Shown: one piece after another, positions 15,120-24,201 of the stretch
Layout: every line of letters starts with the position of its first letter
Numbering within the stretch: position 1 is the first letter of the stretch
NCBI GenBank assembly: GCA_002414665.1
Contig: DIAF01000039.1
Coordinates: 159,021-223,020, forward strand
Source of the DNA: Halieaceae bacterium UBA5085
GTDB taxonomy: Bacteria; Pseudomonadota; Gammaproteobacteria; Pseudomonadales; Halieaceae
Length of the DNA: 64,000 nt
Direction: 5' to 3'
Program-made: the position numbers and the translations under genes
Notes under the pieces: generated by a model
Databases searched by the model: none
The model's input: the letters and a program-made list of their open reading frames with translations, nothing else
Told to the model about the DNA's origin: nothing

Positions 15120-17240
15120 CTAGTGATGGTGGTGTTTCTCCGGGAGCGACTGAATGTAAATCACCAGATGGTCTATCTCCTGCGCCTGCAGGAATTCACC
15201 CCAGGGCGGCATCATGGGGCTCATGCCGAGCGCAGCACCGCCCTTTTCAATGACTGCATGTATGTCTTCAGCCGAGCGCTGGAAGTGGTAAAGGGGCGAC
15301 GTCAAATCCGGAAGGTCCACACCCAGCATTGACGCATCAGGGCCCTGGCCGTCACCCTTCACACCGTGGCAACGTGCACAGTTAACTGCAAAGGAGCCCG
15401 CCGCAGCGCTTTCGTCGTACTCCGCAGGAACCGCTTTGACTTCATCATTACGCTCCACCACGTCCGCCTCGTCTGCCCTGACGAGGATCAGCACCTCACC
15501 ACTGGCTTCCGAGGCCGCACCCAGGGTTGTCACCAGAATTTCACCCGACTCTAGTTGGACCACGGAGCTCACACCGCGCTGCGCATACTGTCCAGCACGG
15601 GCAATCAGATCAACTTCTTCAACACGCCGCTGATCAGCGGGCATGACAAAGAGCTTTGCAGAATAATTGTCTGCAAACACATACTTCCCGCGCAGAGAGG
15701 GATAGCGCTCACCGCGGTAGACCACACCGCCAATCACTGCGCGATCATAGGCATTGTGCTCGTAAGCATACACCGGACCTTGCTCGGGAACATCGAGCGC
15801 CTCCCATCCTGACCTGCCTGTAGGGAGGTGCCCCTCTGCAACAGGGAACTGGTAGTGCTTGCCAGGCTCAATCCGATTGATCTCTTCCCATACTGTGGAA
15901 CCCACGTCTCCCAACCAGAGGTTTCCGGTGGCGGGGTCAAAACTGAATCGAAACGGATTACGGAGCCCCAGCGCCCAATATTCCCCTCGGATGTCCGGGT
16001 GATCGACGAAAGGGTTGTCTGCGGGCACACGATAGTGACCAAGTGAGCCCCAGAGGAAAGGTTCTGGGGGAAGATTTTCAGGCAATTCGTCAACGTCCAG
16101 ACGCAATACTCCAGCCCTCAGAACTGAACCGGAACTGCGCGCTTCGGGATTTCGGGGGTGCACCCCTTCACCCAGTCCCATATACAGGTAGCCATCTGCA
16201 CCGAATTCAAGCGAGCCTCCATTGTGAAAGCCGCTACCCTCTCGAGGCAGTGCCATCAGTTGTAGCTCGGAGGCCTTACGCTCAGCCGGGCCAGGTGAGC
16301 TCAAATCAAAACGGGACAGTTTATTCACTTGCCCGTCCTCGGGCCGGGTATCGGTGTAGTAGATGAAGATATATTTGCTGCCTTCAGGCTCCGAAAACGC
16401 GGGATGAAACGCCAACCCAAGTGCGCCATTCTCCACTTCAACTTCCCCGAGTTGGTCGCGTATATCCAGCACCAACTCCTTTTCCTCACCCGCCGGAAAC
16501 GGTACTTTATACACGCGACCTACCCTCTCCAGTACATACAGACTCGCGGTATCTCCCGGGGCTTGAAGGGCGAGTACTGGTTGCTCAAAAACCAAGCGTG
16601 GGTAGAGGTTCTTCAAACCCCATTCTGAGGTCGGCACGGGGTTGAACCAGATGCGGATCTGTGTGATGCGGTTGGCGATATCGCGATCTTTTGTGAAGGC
16701 CATACCCAATGCCAAGGGCACAAGGAAATACACAACCGCCAACACACCGGGGACGCTCACCATGCGTCGCAGCACGTTCCAGATTGGCTGGCCAAGTGCT
16801 GCCAAAATACCAAGGCGGCCCCACCGCAAACATACAATACTCATGGCAATGAGATAGAAAACTGTGGAAATCAGCCCTGTAGCGGCAATGAGCTGCGGGT
16901 CATAGTTGATCGTGGTGGCGAGGAAACTATAAAGCGACGCTGTTGTGTAGGCGAAGAGGTAGAAAAGGTACTCCGTGCCAAATCTACGGAGTGAGCTAAA
17001 ACCGTGGCTACCCAGCAACAAGTTGCTCAGGATAATTTGCCCAAGATACACGCTGACAAATATCCTCACCAAACTCCACATGTCACTCTGGCTTACATGA
17101 ACATCGGGTAAGCGCAGCACCGCCTTGGGTATAATCAGGGTTTCACGCGAAAGGGCGTAGCCCAGTACGCAAGCCAACGCGATAAAGAGGAGTTGTAACC
17201 CCGCTACCAGAAGCTGAGTTTGAATCCGGGATCGGTTCAC
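15120..17240 (-). CDS. Membrane-anchored PQQ-type sugar dehydrogenase fused to cytochrome c
   Basis: 706 residues in three parts. Residues 1 to about 215 form about five membrane helices of no family I recognise. Residues about 225-590 resemble the glucose/sorbosone dehydrogenase six-bladed propeller (LYVLERVGRVYKV, GALGLAFHPAF, FHNGGSLEFGADGYLYMGLG, ALGLRNPFRFSFDP, GDVGSTVWEEIN, YRGERYP). Residues about 600-700 are a cytochrome c with CARCH (near 617) and a Met ligand candidate in GMSPMMPPWGEF. The tail ends in four histidines. It should oxidise a sugar in the periplasm and hand electrons to the chain through its own heme. It starts with GTG six bases after AAGGA. An unusual neighbour for an exopolysaccharide locus. 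Confidence 0.78.
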   Translation of the reverse strand: MNRSRIQTQLLVAGLQLLFIALACVLGYALSRETLIIPKAVLRLPDVHVSQSDMWSLVRIFVSVYLGQIILSNLLLGSHGFSSLRRFGTEYLFYLFAYTTASLYSFLATTINYDPQLIAATGLISTVFYLIAMSIVCLRWGRLGILAALGQPIWNVLRRMVSVPGVLAVVYFLVPLALGMAFTKDRDIANRITQIRIWFNPVPTSEWGLKNLYPRLVFEQPVLALQAPGDTASLYVLERVGRVYKVPFPAGEEKELVLDIRDQLGEVEVENGALGLAFHPAFSEPEGSKYIFIYYTDTRPEDGQVNKLSRFDLSSPGPAERKASELQLMALPREGSGFHNGGSLEFGADGYLYMGLGEGVHPRNPEARSSGSVLRAGVLRLDVDELPENLPPEPFLWGSLGHYRVPADNPFVDHPDIRGEYWALGLRNPFRFSFDPATGNLWLGDVGSTVWEEINRIEPGKHYQFPVAEGHLPTGRSGWEALDVPEQGPVYAYEHNAYDRAVIGGVVYRGERYPSLRGKYVFADNYSAKLFVMPADQRRVEEVDLIARAGQYAQRGVSSVVQLESGEILVTTLGAASEASGEVLILVRADEADVVERNDEVKAVPAEYDESAAAGSFAVNCARCHGVKGDGQGPDASMLGVDLPDLTSPLYHFQRSAEDIHAVIEKGGAALGMSPMMPPWGEFLQAQEIDHLVIYIQSLPEKHHHH

Positions 17241-17307
17241 ACGATATCCTTAATGAGTGATTGGGTACGCAAGAATTTTTGCTCAGGGCTCGCTGATAGC
17301 GCAATTG

Positions 17308-17964
17308 CTAAGGCCACTGCCCCACTTTGGCCAACTGATTCCTAAGCCCGGGTAGTGGAAAACCTGCGTCATATGCTTTCTTGGCGTGCCTCTTTGCCGC
17401 GCTGTACTCTTTCAGCTTGACCAACAACAAGCCGTAATTGTAATTGGCTTCTATGTTCTCTGAATCTATGGCGAGTGCGGCCTTGTACTGGCTCTTGGCC
17501 ATCGCTAACTTGCCCGCCCGATGCAAATACATTCCGTACAACATCATCGTCGTGGCATCGTTGGGGCTGTAATGAATCGCGCGCTGAAACCAGCACTCTG
17601 CGGGTATTTCTGAACCTTGCCTTTTCCTATTCACCTGAAACTGATAGCGCGACATTGAATTCAAAGCCCGATGATGGTTTGGCCAGGCTCTGAGCGTGTA
17701 AGCCAGGTCCCCATAGGGCGACATCGTAGACTTGCCACGGGTGAGTGACTCAACCTCCGTGGTGAAATGGTAAGTTTCCACGGTGCGGAGTTGCTCTGAA
17801 TAACGGCCTCTCAGCATATAATCATAGGGGCCATATCCGCCGCCTGAAAACCCTGTGCAAGAAACCCCGCTCAAATCCTCACCGACAAAGGGAGGGTGAG
17901 TTTCTGATTGCACCCCGGCGGAGGCCAGCAAGAGGATTAAAAATGTAGCGCTTGCTTTTTTCAT
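17308..17964 (-). CDS. Secreted TPR-repeat protein
   Basis: 218 residues with a clear signal peptide (Met-Lys-Lys then a hydrophobic run to ASAGVQS). The C-terminal half has about three TPR units (WFQRAIHYSPNDATTMMLYG, AKSQYKAALAIDSENIEANY, AKRHAKKAYDAG). The N-terminal half is not recognisable and has one Cys in VSCTGFSGGGYGPYDYMLRG. I chose the ATG at 17964 because it begins a standard signal peptide; a GTG at 17976 is in frame. A similar type of envelope TPR protein is common in exopolysaccharide loci, where it can scaffold synthesis proteins. No operon partner is obvious: the next minus-strand gene downstream is 67 bp away. Confidence 0.65.
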   Translation of the reverse strand: MKKASATFLILLLASAGVQSETHPPFVGEDLSGVSCTGFSGGGYGPYDYMLRGRYSEQLRTVETYHFTTEVESLTRGKSTMSPYGDLAYTLRAWPNHHRALNSMSRYQFQVNRKRQGSEIPAECWFQRAIHYSPNDATTMMLYGMYLHRAGKLAMAKSQYKAALAIDSENIEANYNYGLLLVKLKEYSAAKRHAKKAYDAGFPLPGLRNQLAKVGQWP

Positions 17965-18129
17965 TTGCCTAAACACCCCCCTGGACTATTAACTTTAATC
18001 CTCTCACTTCCATTACTCGGTATGAAGTTTACCTTTTACGCAACGCAGGTTAGCATGACCATGACTACACTACGGCTTTCCTGCGACAGACTCAATTCTT
18101 ATTGTTAACCGACCTGCGAAGCGACTCAC

Positions 18130-19158
18130 ATGACGATTAGCGACGAGCGTTCTTGCATAGCCTCGGCACTACCGACCAAAACAGAATTGCCCGGACGGCC
18201 ACTGGTCAGCGTCGTCATTCCCGCCTATAACTGCGGCGAATATCTTAAAAGGGCGATTGTAAGTGTCTTTGAACAAACTTACCCGAGGACGGAGTGCATC
18301 GTCATAAACGACGGTTCAACAGACAATACCGCGGAAATAGCCATGTCCTGCGGCGGCAATGTCCAGCTTGTCAATCAGGCTAATGCAGGTGCATCAGCTG
18401 CCAGGAATTGTGGCATTGCGGCGGCCAAAGGTAGCCTTATTGCGTTCCTGGATGCCGATGACTGCTGGCACCCCAGAAAGCTGGAGAAGCAGGTTAGCCT
18501 GCTAGAACGCCACCCTGAAGTGGTATTGGTAAGTACAGACCTCAAGACATACAAGCCAGAGTACGCGAGTGAAGCCGACGCGGAAATCTGTATTGAAGCA
18601 TCCGGCACGGACATACATGAGATTTACACTGACCTCTTGCCACTCTTTCGCGATCCCTACCTGGGCACACCCAGTGTCGTGGTAAGGACCGACCGAGCGC
18701 GGGAAATTGGTGGCTTCGACACCACACTTCCGATTGCAGAGGACGTGGACTTTTACTTCAGGGCGTGCGCAGGCAGAAGTTACGCGCGCCTGAAAGAGCC
18801 CCTGACGATCATCTTTCAACGCAGTGGCAGCCTGACACGCACGCTCCCAGGCTACCAGTACAATCTCGAGGTTATCGACAAGGTGGCCCGCAGTAACCCG
18901 GAGTTCGCCAGAGTTCACGCGAACGAGTTCGCCAAGCAACGCCTGCTTATATACTCACGTTGGATCGAACGGAGCTTGTATGCGGGCCGTGGCCATCAGG
19001 CGAGACGACTCCTACGGGAAAGTCGAGCGCATGGCCGCCTGGATGGTTACCGGCACATCGCACTCAAGTCGTTCTGTGCATGGCCGATTGCAATCATGCG
19101 ACGGTGGGTCCATAGCGCCAAGCTTCCCAGCGGGCGGCCAATGCGACCAGGGAGCTGA
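18130..19158 (+). CDS. Family 2 glycosyltransferase
   Basis: 342 residues with a GT-A fold: VSVVIPAYN (27-35), DGSTDNT (61-67), and the metal-binding DADD at 108-111. The second half has GGFDTTLPIAEDVDFYFRA, the usual acceptor-site ED region. It should transfer a sugar from a nucleotide donor to the lipid-linked repeat unit at the cytoplasmic membrane; donor and linkage cannot be read from sequence. It is the first gene of a plus-strand run that continues to 29619, six bases before the next start. From here to about 38.8 kb base composition drops compared with the flanks. Confidence 0.9.
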   Translation: MTISDERSCIASALPTKTELPGRPLVSVVIPAYNCGEYLKRAIVSVFEQTYPRTECIVINDGSTDNTAEIAMSCGGNVQLVNQANAGASAARNCGIAAAKGSLIAFLDADDCWHPRKLEKQVSLLERHPEVVLVSTDLKTYKPEYASEADAEICIEASGTDIHEIYTDLLPLFRDPYLGTPSVVVRTDRAREIGGFDTTLPIAEDVDFYFRACAGRSYARLKEPLTIIFQRSGSLTRTLPGYQYNLEVIDKVARSNPEFARVHANEFAKQRLLIYSRWIERSLYAGRGHQARRLLRESRAHGRLDGYRHIALKSFCAWPIAIMRRWVHSAKLPSGRPMRPGS

Positions 19159-19164
19159 CACGAA

Positions 19165-20940
19165 ATGTGGATAGCAAAAGGCAATCCAGTGGAGCACCCA
19201 GACGGTCGCTACGAGGCAACATTCTGTGCAGCTACAGAATATGAACCACCTCGAAACTTGCGAATAATTACGGAACATGCTCCATCCGTAGGCGACAATG
19301 AGCGATACTTTGCTCTTGTTCTTGGCCGACTCCGACCCTACGGACATGATTATAATCTGACGAACTCTGGTGAGTGGATTCTGCAAGAAATCGAACGCGA
19401 TCCCATCGATTTCTACGAGGCCATTGCGGGCTTTTTTGCCATTGTGCTGCTGGACAAGCACAAGGGGAGCATCCGCCTTATAAGTGATCACGTTGGCAGC
19501 GTACCACTTTACTATAAGACGGAAGGTGGAGAATGGTGCATTACAGACAGCTTGAAACTGCTGGAACCCTCGTTCCCTGAGCATGAAGCTGAACTGAACT
19601 CACAGGCAATTTTCAATTATTGCTTCTTCCATTGCATTCCGTCTCCCGCGGCTGTGTACCGGAACGCTGCCAAACTGCGACCAGGAGAATCGATCGATAT
19701 TGATTTCGCTGGCGAGACCAGCAGGCAGAATCTCTACCGACCCTCTTATGTCTATAGCACAGCAGCCCCCGATGTCCTCAGGGCTACTTGCAGACAGGTC
19801 ATCAGTGATGCAGTAAAACGCAATATTGCACCGCGCTCCGGTGCTTTTCTGAGTGGAGGACTGGACAGTTCCACTGTAGCGGGCTTCTTCGCACAGCATC
19901 AGCCAGCAGCACCAACCTTCTCTATTGGCTTTGAGGCGGACGGCTATGACGAAACAGCTTACGCCCGAATTACTGCCGAGCACTTCGGCACCGAGCACCA
20001 TGAGCACTACTTGCAGCCTGCAGAGATTGTGCAAAACTTCGTGGACGTTGCGGGTTTTTTTGACGAACCATTTGGTAACTCCTCCGCGATGGCGGCCTAC
20101 GTGTGTGCTCGTTTCGCGCGCAGTCACGGAGTAGAAGTCATGTTGGCGGGTGACGGTGGTGACGAGATCTTCGGAGGCAATGAGCGCTATGCAAAACAAA
20201 AGGTTTTCGAACTGTGGCCTGCGCTGCCTTCTGCATTGCGCAGGCCACTGGCCGCCCTGCTGGAAACACCTGTAGGTGAACTGCCGGTACTGCGTAAAGC
20301 CAAAAGCTATGTAGATCAAGCGTCCGTACCCTTGCCAGACCGAATGGATACCTGGAACTTCCTGAACCGTTTCGCTGTGGAAGAGGTCTTTGAAGTATCA
20401 TTCCTCGCACAAGTTGACACTGGTACTCCAGCGGTAGAGAAGCGCCAGCGCTATGAAGAGTGCCTCACGACTGATCCGGTCGAGCGCATGATGTATCTTG
20501 ACTGGAAGTTTACTCTCGCCGACAACGATCTGGTAAAAGTGTCCAGAATGTGCCGCAAGGCGGGCGTGGAAGTACGCTACCCCCTATTTGAGAAAGAGGT
20601 CGTTGATTTCAGCTGCACGGTACCCGTCAGATTAAAGCTCCCGGGCGGGAAGCTCCGAGATTTTTTCAAAAATAGCTTTCGTGGATTTTTACCCGATGAA
20701 ACGCTGAAAAAACAGAAACACGGCTTTGGGCTACCGTTTGGCGTCTGGATGAAAGACGAACCTGCGTTGCAAGCACTGACACATGACACCCTGGAAAAGC
20801 TGAAAACCAGGAAAATTTTCAGGCCCGATTTTATTGCCTCTGCAGTGGCAAAACACCAATCCGGCCATTCAGGCTATTATGGCGAGTTAATCTGGATTAT
20901 GGTGGTTCTCGAATTATGGCTGGAAAGTAGAAACCTGTGA
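19165..20940 (+). CDS. Asparagine-synthase-like protein lacking the glutaminase cysteine
   Basis: 591 residues with the two-domain plan of AsnB: an N-terminal Ntn-hydrolase-like domain (1-190) and a C-terminal ATP-pyrophosphatase/synthetase domain with SGGLDSS at 230-236 and AGDGGDEIFGG. Active AsnB needs Cys as residue 2, exposed after Met removal. Here residue 2 is Trp (Met-Trp-Ile-Ala-Lys), so ammonia cannot be drawn from glutamine by the normal route. It resembles relatives such as beta-lactam synthetase, which keep adenylation but not glutaminase activity. It may form an amide with another amine on a sugar uronate or an amino acid. GGAG ten bases upstream supports the start. Its TGA overlaps the next start as GTGA. 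Confidence 0.8.
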   Translation: MWIAKGNPVEHPDGRYEATFCAATEYEPPRNLRIITEHAPSVGDNERYFALVLGRLRPYGHDYNLTNSGEWILQEIERDPIDFYEAIAGFFAIVLLDKHKGSIRLISDHVGSVPLYYKTEGGEWCITDSLKLLEPSFPEHEAELNSQAIFNYCFFHCIPSPAAVYRNAAKLRPGESIDIDFAGETSRQNLYRPSYVYSTAAPDVLRATCRQVISDAVKRNIAPRSGAFLSGGLDSSTVAGFFAQHQPAAPTFSIGFEADGYDETAYARITAEHFGTEHHEHYLQPAEIVQNFVDVAGFFDEPFGNSSAMAAYVCARFARSHGVEVMLAGDGGDEIFGGNERYAKQKVFELWPALPSALRRPLAALLETPVGELPVLRKAKSYVDQASVPLPDRMDTWNFLNRFAVEEVFEVSFLAQVDTGTPAVEKRQRYEECLTTDPVERMMYLDWKFTLADNDLVKVSRMCRKAGVEVRYPLFEKEVVDFSCTVPVRLKLPGGKLRDFFKNSFRGFLPDETLKKQKHGFGLPFGVWMKDEPALQALTHDTLEKLKTRKIFRPDFIASAVAKHQSGHSGYYGELIWIMVVLELWLESRNL

Positions 20941-21878
20941 ACGTTTTTGCCTCGGCATTATCACTGACTGGACAGGTTCTCGCCAGAGGGAAGCTGTCCA
21001 TACTGATTTATCATCAGGTCTTGGCTGCTCATGACCCGATGCGCCCCTGGGAGCCGACCGCGGATGTTTTTGATTGGCAAATGGCATTGCTGAAGCGTTA
21101 TTTCAAGCCACTAACACTTACCGAAGCGACCCAACGCCTGAATGAAGGCAAGCTGCCCGCCAATGCAGTTTGCGTTACATTTGACGACGGATATGCGAAT
21201 AACCTGACAATTGCCCAACCCATTCTTGAAAAGTACGGTATTCCCGCGACTGTCTACGTAGCCACAGCCTTCAGTCACGGAGAGAACATGTGGAACGACA
21301 GAGTCATTCACTTGTTCAGTGATCCTCGACGCAAAACGCTGCAGCTTGAAGACCAGGTTGTGGAACTGGGAGAGTGGGAAGAGCGTAGGTCTATGGCCGA
21401 GCGCTTACTCATTGCAATGAAGTATCTACCTGTCAAGGATCGTCTTGAACGGGTAGGAGCACTGTACAAATCCGCCAATATAGAGGAACAAGCCTCCCTG
21501 ATGATGACTCCAGATCAGGTTCGCACACTTTCAGAAGCTGGTGTGGAGATAGGCGCGCACACAGTGAACCACCCGATTCTAAGAGTATTGCCGGAAAGCG
21601 AACAGCGCCATGAAATTCAGCATAGCAAAGCGGAACTCGAGTCCTGGATTGGCAAGCAAGTCCAGCACTTCGCCTACCCGAATGGCGTAACGGGTAAAGA
21701 CCTCGACACTGACACAGTACGCTATGTTCAAGAGTCCGGTTTCAGCACAGCCGTCGTCACGGACAAAGGAACCTCCAGCGGGCAAACCTCTCCGTTCCTG
21801 CTGAAGCGCTTTACCCCCTGGGACAGGTCAGCATTCCGATTTCAGCTACGCATGATTCACAACAAGGTGTTTGCGTGA
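20937..21878 (+). CDS. Polysaccharide deacetylase (NodB-like)
   Basis: 313 residues with the NodB core: TFDDGY at 81-86 supplies the catalytic and metal aspartates, GIPATVYVATAF follows, and GAHTVNHP supplies the metal histidines. It removes N- or O-acetyl groups from a sugar; with no signal peptide it probably acts in the cytoplasm or at the inner membrane. The GTG start overlaps the TGA of the previous gene, and its own TGA overlaps the next GTG, so it is in a translationally coupled string. It is the first of three deacetylase-type genes in the window. Confidence 0.85.
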   Translation: MNVFASALSLTGQVLARGKLSILIYHQVLAAHDPMRPWEPTADVFDWQMALLKRYFKPLTLTEATQRLNEGKLPANAVCVTFDDGYANNLTIAQPILEKYGIPATVYVATAFSHGENMWNDRVIHLFSDPRRKTLQLEDQVVELGEWEERRSMAERLLIAMKYLPVKDRLERVGALYKSANIEEQASLMMTPDQVRTLSEAGVEIGAHTVNHPILRVLPESEQRHEIQHSKAELESWIGKQVQHFAYPNGVTGKDLDTDTVRYVQESGFSTAVVTDKGTSSGQTSPFLLKRFTPWDRSAFRFQLRMIHNKVFA

Positions 21879-22573
21879 GTCTACGTGGGCGACTTGCACG
21901 CTATACTGATTTTTTTCGCAAACATGACTTTGCGACTGGCAGTGCACTGCTCGCTCATCGCCTTATAAGCAAGTTAGGCGGTCAATCTGGTCTTTTCTGG
22001 TACAAGTTTTATAGACAGCCGCTGAATAGAGTACCCACGCACCCCCGCAGCGACAGCAAGCTTATCTTCGTATGGCTGAATCACTACGACAAGCTGTTGG
22101 AGGCCTTACCAAGGCCGTTGACTAATATAAAGTCGCGATTTACGCAAGACGTGCTGTGCCTCGCAGCAATTAAAAATGAACAACTAGCCGCATGTGCCTG
22201 GTTCGGATTCGGAGAATTTGATGAGGATGAAGTGCGCTGCACCTACGTATTGCCAGGCGATGCTGTATGGGATTTCGACATTTTTGTATTTCCTGAGTAT
22301 CGATTCAGCCGTGTGTTTTTGAAAATGTGGGAAGAAGCCAATAAGGTACTTAATGACAAGGGATACACCTGCTCCCTGAGCCGGATCTCAGCCTACAACA
22401 AGCATTCCATTCGCTCACATGAAAAGCTGGGGGCGACAACCGTGGGAAGTGCCGTGTTTCTGCGAATTGGTGAAGGACAACTCATGGTAGCCAGCCGAAA
22501 ACCCTACATTTGGGTGTCCTTTTCGCCAGAAAATCTGCCACGAATTGCACTACCCTCGGTATATTTGCGATGA
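21875..22573 (+). CDS. GNAT-like acyltransferase
   Basis: 232 residues. The C-terminal half has the GNAT pattern of beta-bulge and acyl-CoA loop (WDFDIFVFPEYRFSRVFLKM, then SRISAYNKHSIRSHEKLGA, the motif after which GNATs bind the donor). No membrane helix. It starts with GTG at 21875 (GTGA overlap) and its TGA overlaps the ATG of the hydrolase 2 gene. A similar GNAT-like gene often sits beside exosortase hydrolases 1 and 2. The acceptor is likely a sugar amine or hydroxyl of the repeat unit. Confidence 0.65.
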   Translation: MSLRGRLARYTDFFRKHDFATGSALLAHRLISKLGGQSGLFWYKFYRQPLNRVPTHPRSDSKLIFVWLNHYDKLLEALPRPLTNIKSRFTQDVLCLAAIKNEQLAACAWFGFGEFDEDEVRCTYVLPGDAVWDFDIFVFPEYRFSRVFLKMWEEANKVLNDKGYTCSLSRISAYNKHSIRSHEKLGATTVGSAVFLRIGEGQLMVASRKPYIWVSFSPENLPRIALPSVYLR

Positions 22574-23361
22574 CGATAAGCGGTCACTTCATCACTTCCA
22601 GCAAAGGGCGAATTTTTCTGACAGTCACAGGAGAAATACGGCCGGGAAAGGCAATCCTTTGTTTACCGCCATTATTCGAGGAAATGAACCTGTCTCGAGC
22701 CGTAATAGCGAAGCAGGCACAGTATTTTGCCGCCCACGGCTTCCCTACCTGCGTTATGGACTATTACGGTACCGGTGACAGCGAAGGTAACATCGAAGAC
22801 GCCAACGCGAGTGCCTGGCTCGAGGATGTTGTCGCTTCAGGTGTTTGGCTCAAACAGCAGGGCGCGACAGAAATTATCCTCTGGGGAGTGCGGTTCGGGG
22901 GGCTAATGCTTTTACACTTTCAGAAGACTCTGCACAGGAAGCTGCCGATTCTACGACAACTCGTCTGGAAGCCAGTGACCGAGGGGAAACTCTATACTAA
23001 CCAGCTTTTGCGCGTTAAGCATGCTAATACTTTGTTGCGAGGCAGTAATGAAAAGGTCAACTGGCGACAACGTATTGCGGAAGGTGACACTGTAGAAGTC
23101 GCGGGCTATATCATGAATGAGTATCTTCTGAGCTCGATTGAAAACCTGACATCAACCTCGACCACGCAGCCACAAACGCACATAGGCTGGATGGAGCTTG
23201 GGGCCCACACCATTACACCAGCAGCAGAGCGCGTTGTGAGCTCTTGGGACGACAACCTGTACCAATTAGATACGCTGGCCACTCCCTTGTTCTGGCATAC
23301 GCCGGAAACCTTTACGGTGCCTGCCCTCTATCCTCACAGCCTGGCCATCCTGGAGAACTAG
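22570..23361 (+). CDS. Exosortase A system-associated hydrolase 2 (alpha/beta fold)
   Basis: 263 residues of the alpha/beta-hydrolase fold, matching the 'hydrolase 2, exosortase A system-associated' family: CLPPLFEEMNLSR near the start, DYYGTGDSEG in the middle, and IILWGVRFGG where the nucleophile elbow should be. At that elbow the usual Gly-x-Ser-x-Gly is Gly-Val-Arg-Phe-Gly, so the catalytic serine is absent and a true hydrolase reaction is doubtful. The ATG overlaps the GNAT stop. It is encoded immediately before hydrolase 1, the pairing seen throughout XrtA loci. Role unknown. Confidence 0.82.
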   Translation: MTISGHFITSSKGRIFLTVTGEIRPGKAILCLPPLFEEMNLSRAVIAKQAQYFAAHGFPTCVMDYYGTGDSEGNIEDANASAWLEDVVASGVWLKQQGATEIILWGVRFGGLMLLHFQKTLHRKLPILRQLVWKPVTEGKLYTNQLLRVKHANTLLRGSNEKVNWRQRIAEGDTVEVAGYIMNEYLLSSIENLTSTSTTQPQTHIGWMELGAHTITPAAERVVSSWDDNLYQLDTLATPLFWHTPETFTVPALYPHSLAILEN

Positions 23362-23364
23362 TCT

Positions 23365-24201
23365 GTGGAAAGAGCGGTTACCATCGATATCAACAATGTG
23401 CACATCCTGGGTATCCTGCATCTACCGGAGGCATGCCGGAAAACTGGCGTTGTGCTGATCGTGGGTGGTCCTCAATATCGAGTGGGGAGCCACAGGCAGT
23501 TTGTCCAACTCGCCCGCGCACTCTCCGGAGAACAAATTGCGTGTCTACGCTTTGACTATCGAGGCATGGGGGATAGTGAGGGTGTGAAACAAAGCTTTGA
23601 GACCATAGAAGATGACATCCGAGCGGCCTGTGACGCCTTTATAGCTGAAACCGGTGTGAGCAAACTGGTGCTGTGGGGCCTTTGTGACGCCGCCTCAGCG
23701 GCAATGATGTATGCGCCGAGCGACCCGCGAGTCGCGGGCGTTATCCTAGTAAATCCATGGTTAAGAAGCGAGTCCGCCATGGGGAAAGCCATGGTGCGGC
23801 ACTATTACTTACGACGTTTTTTCTCAAGAAACTTCTGGAGAAAGGTGCTGAAAGGCAAAGTGAAGATAGGTGGAAGCCTGAAGGATATTGAGACATACAT
23901 CCGTGCCAGCCGCAGCGAAGACAAGCACCCAATTCCCAGCTATAAAGTCAGGATGGAAGTCGGCCTAAACACGTTTGCCGGCCAAATCTGTCTTATATTG
24001 AGCGGCACCGACCTCACGGCCCGTGAGTTTGAGCAGCAGGCACTGAAGGACCAGAAGTGGCCATCTTTAGCATCCACGCGAGCGCAAATATATCGACTAC
24101 ACCAAGCTAATCACACATTCTCATCCACAGATGACAAGGCCGAGGTCGAGGCAATCACAACTAAATTTGTGAAGCACCTCGCGGTCGAGGGGCCCTTGTG
24201 A
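23365..24201 (+). CDS. Exosortase A system-associated hydrolase 1 (alpha/beta fold)
   Basis: 278 residues starting with GTG. Typical 'hydrolase 1' text: GVVLIVGGPQYRVGSHRQFV at the start, FDYRGMGDSEG in the middle and LWGLCDAASAAMMY at the nucleophile elbow. The elbow nucleophile is cysteine (GLCDA) rather than serine, as in dienelactone-hydrolase-like enzymes. A late His in HQANHTFSS fits the triad. Three bases separate it from hydrolase 2, and its TGA overlaps the next GTG. With the ACP at 14841 it may handle a thioester intermediate, but the substrate is unknown for the whole family. Confidence 0.85.
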   Translation: MERAVTIDINNVHILGILHLPEACRKTGVVLIVGGPQYRVGSHRQFVQLARALSGEQIACLRFDYRGMGDSEGVKQSFETIEDDIRAACDAFIAETGVSKLVLWGLCDAASAAMMYAPSDPRVAGVILVNPWLRSESAMGKAMVRHYYLRRFFSRNFWRKVLKGKVKIGGSLKDIETYIRASRSEDKHPIPSYKVRMEVGLNTFAGQICLILSGTDLTAREFEQQALKDQKWPSLASTRAQIYRLHQANHTFSSTDDKAEVEAITTKFVKHLAVEGPL

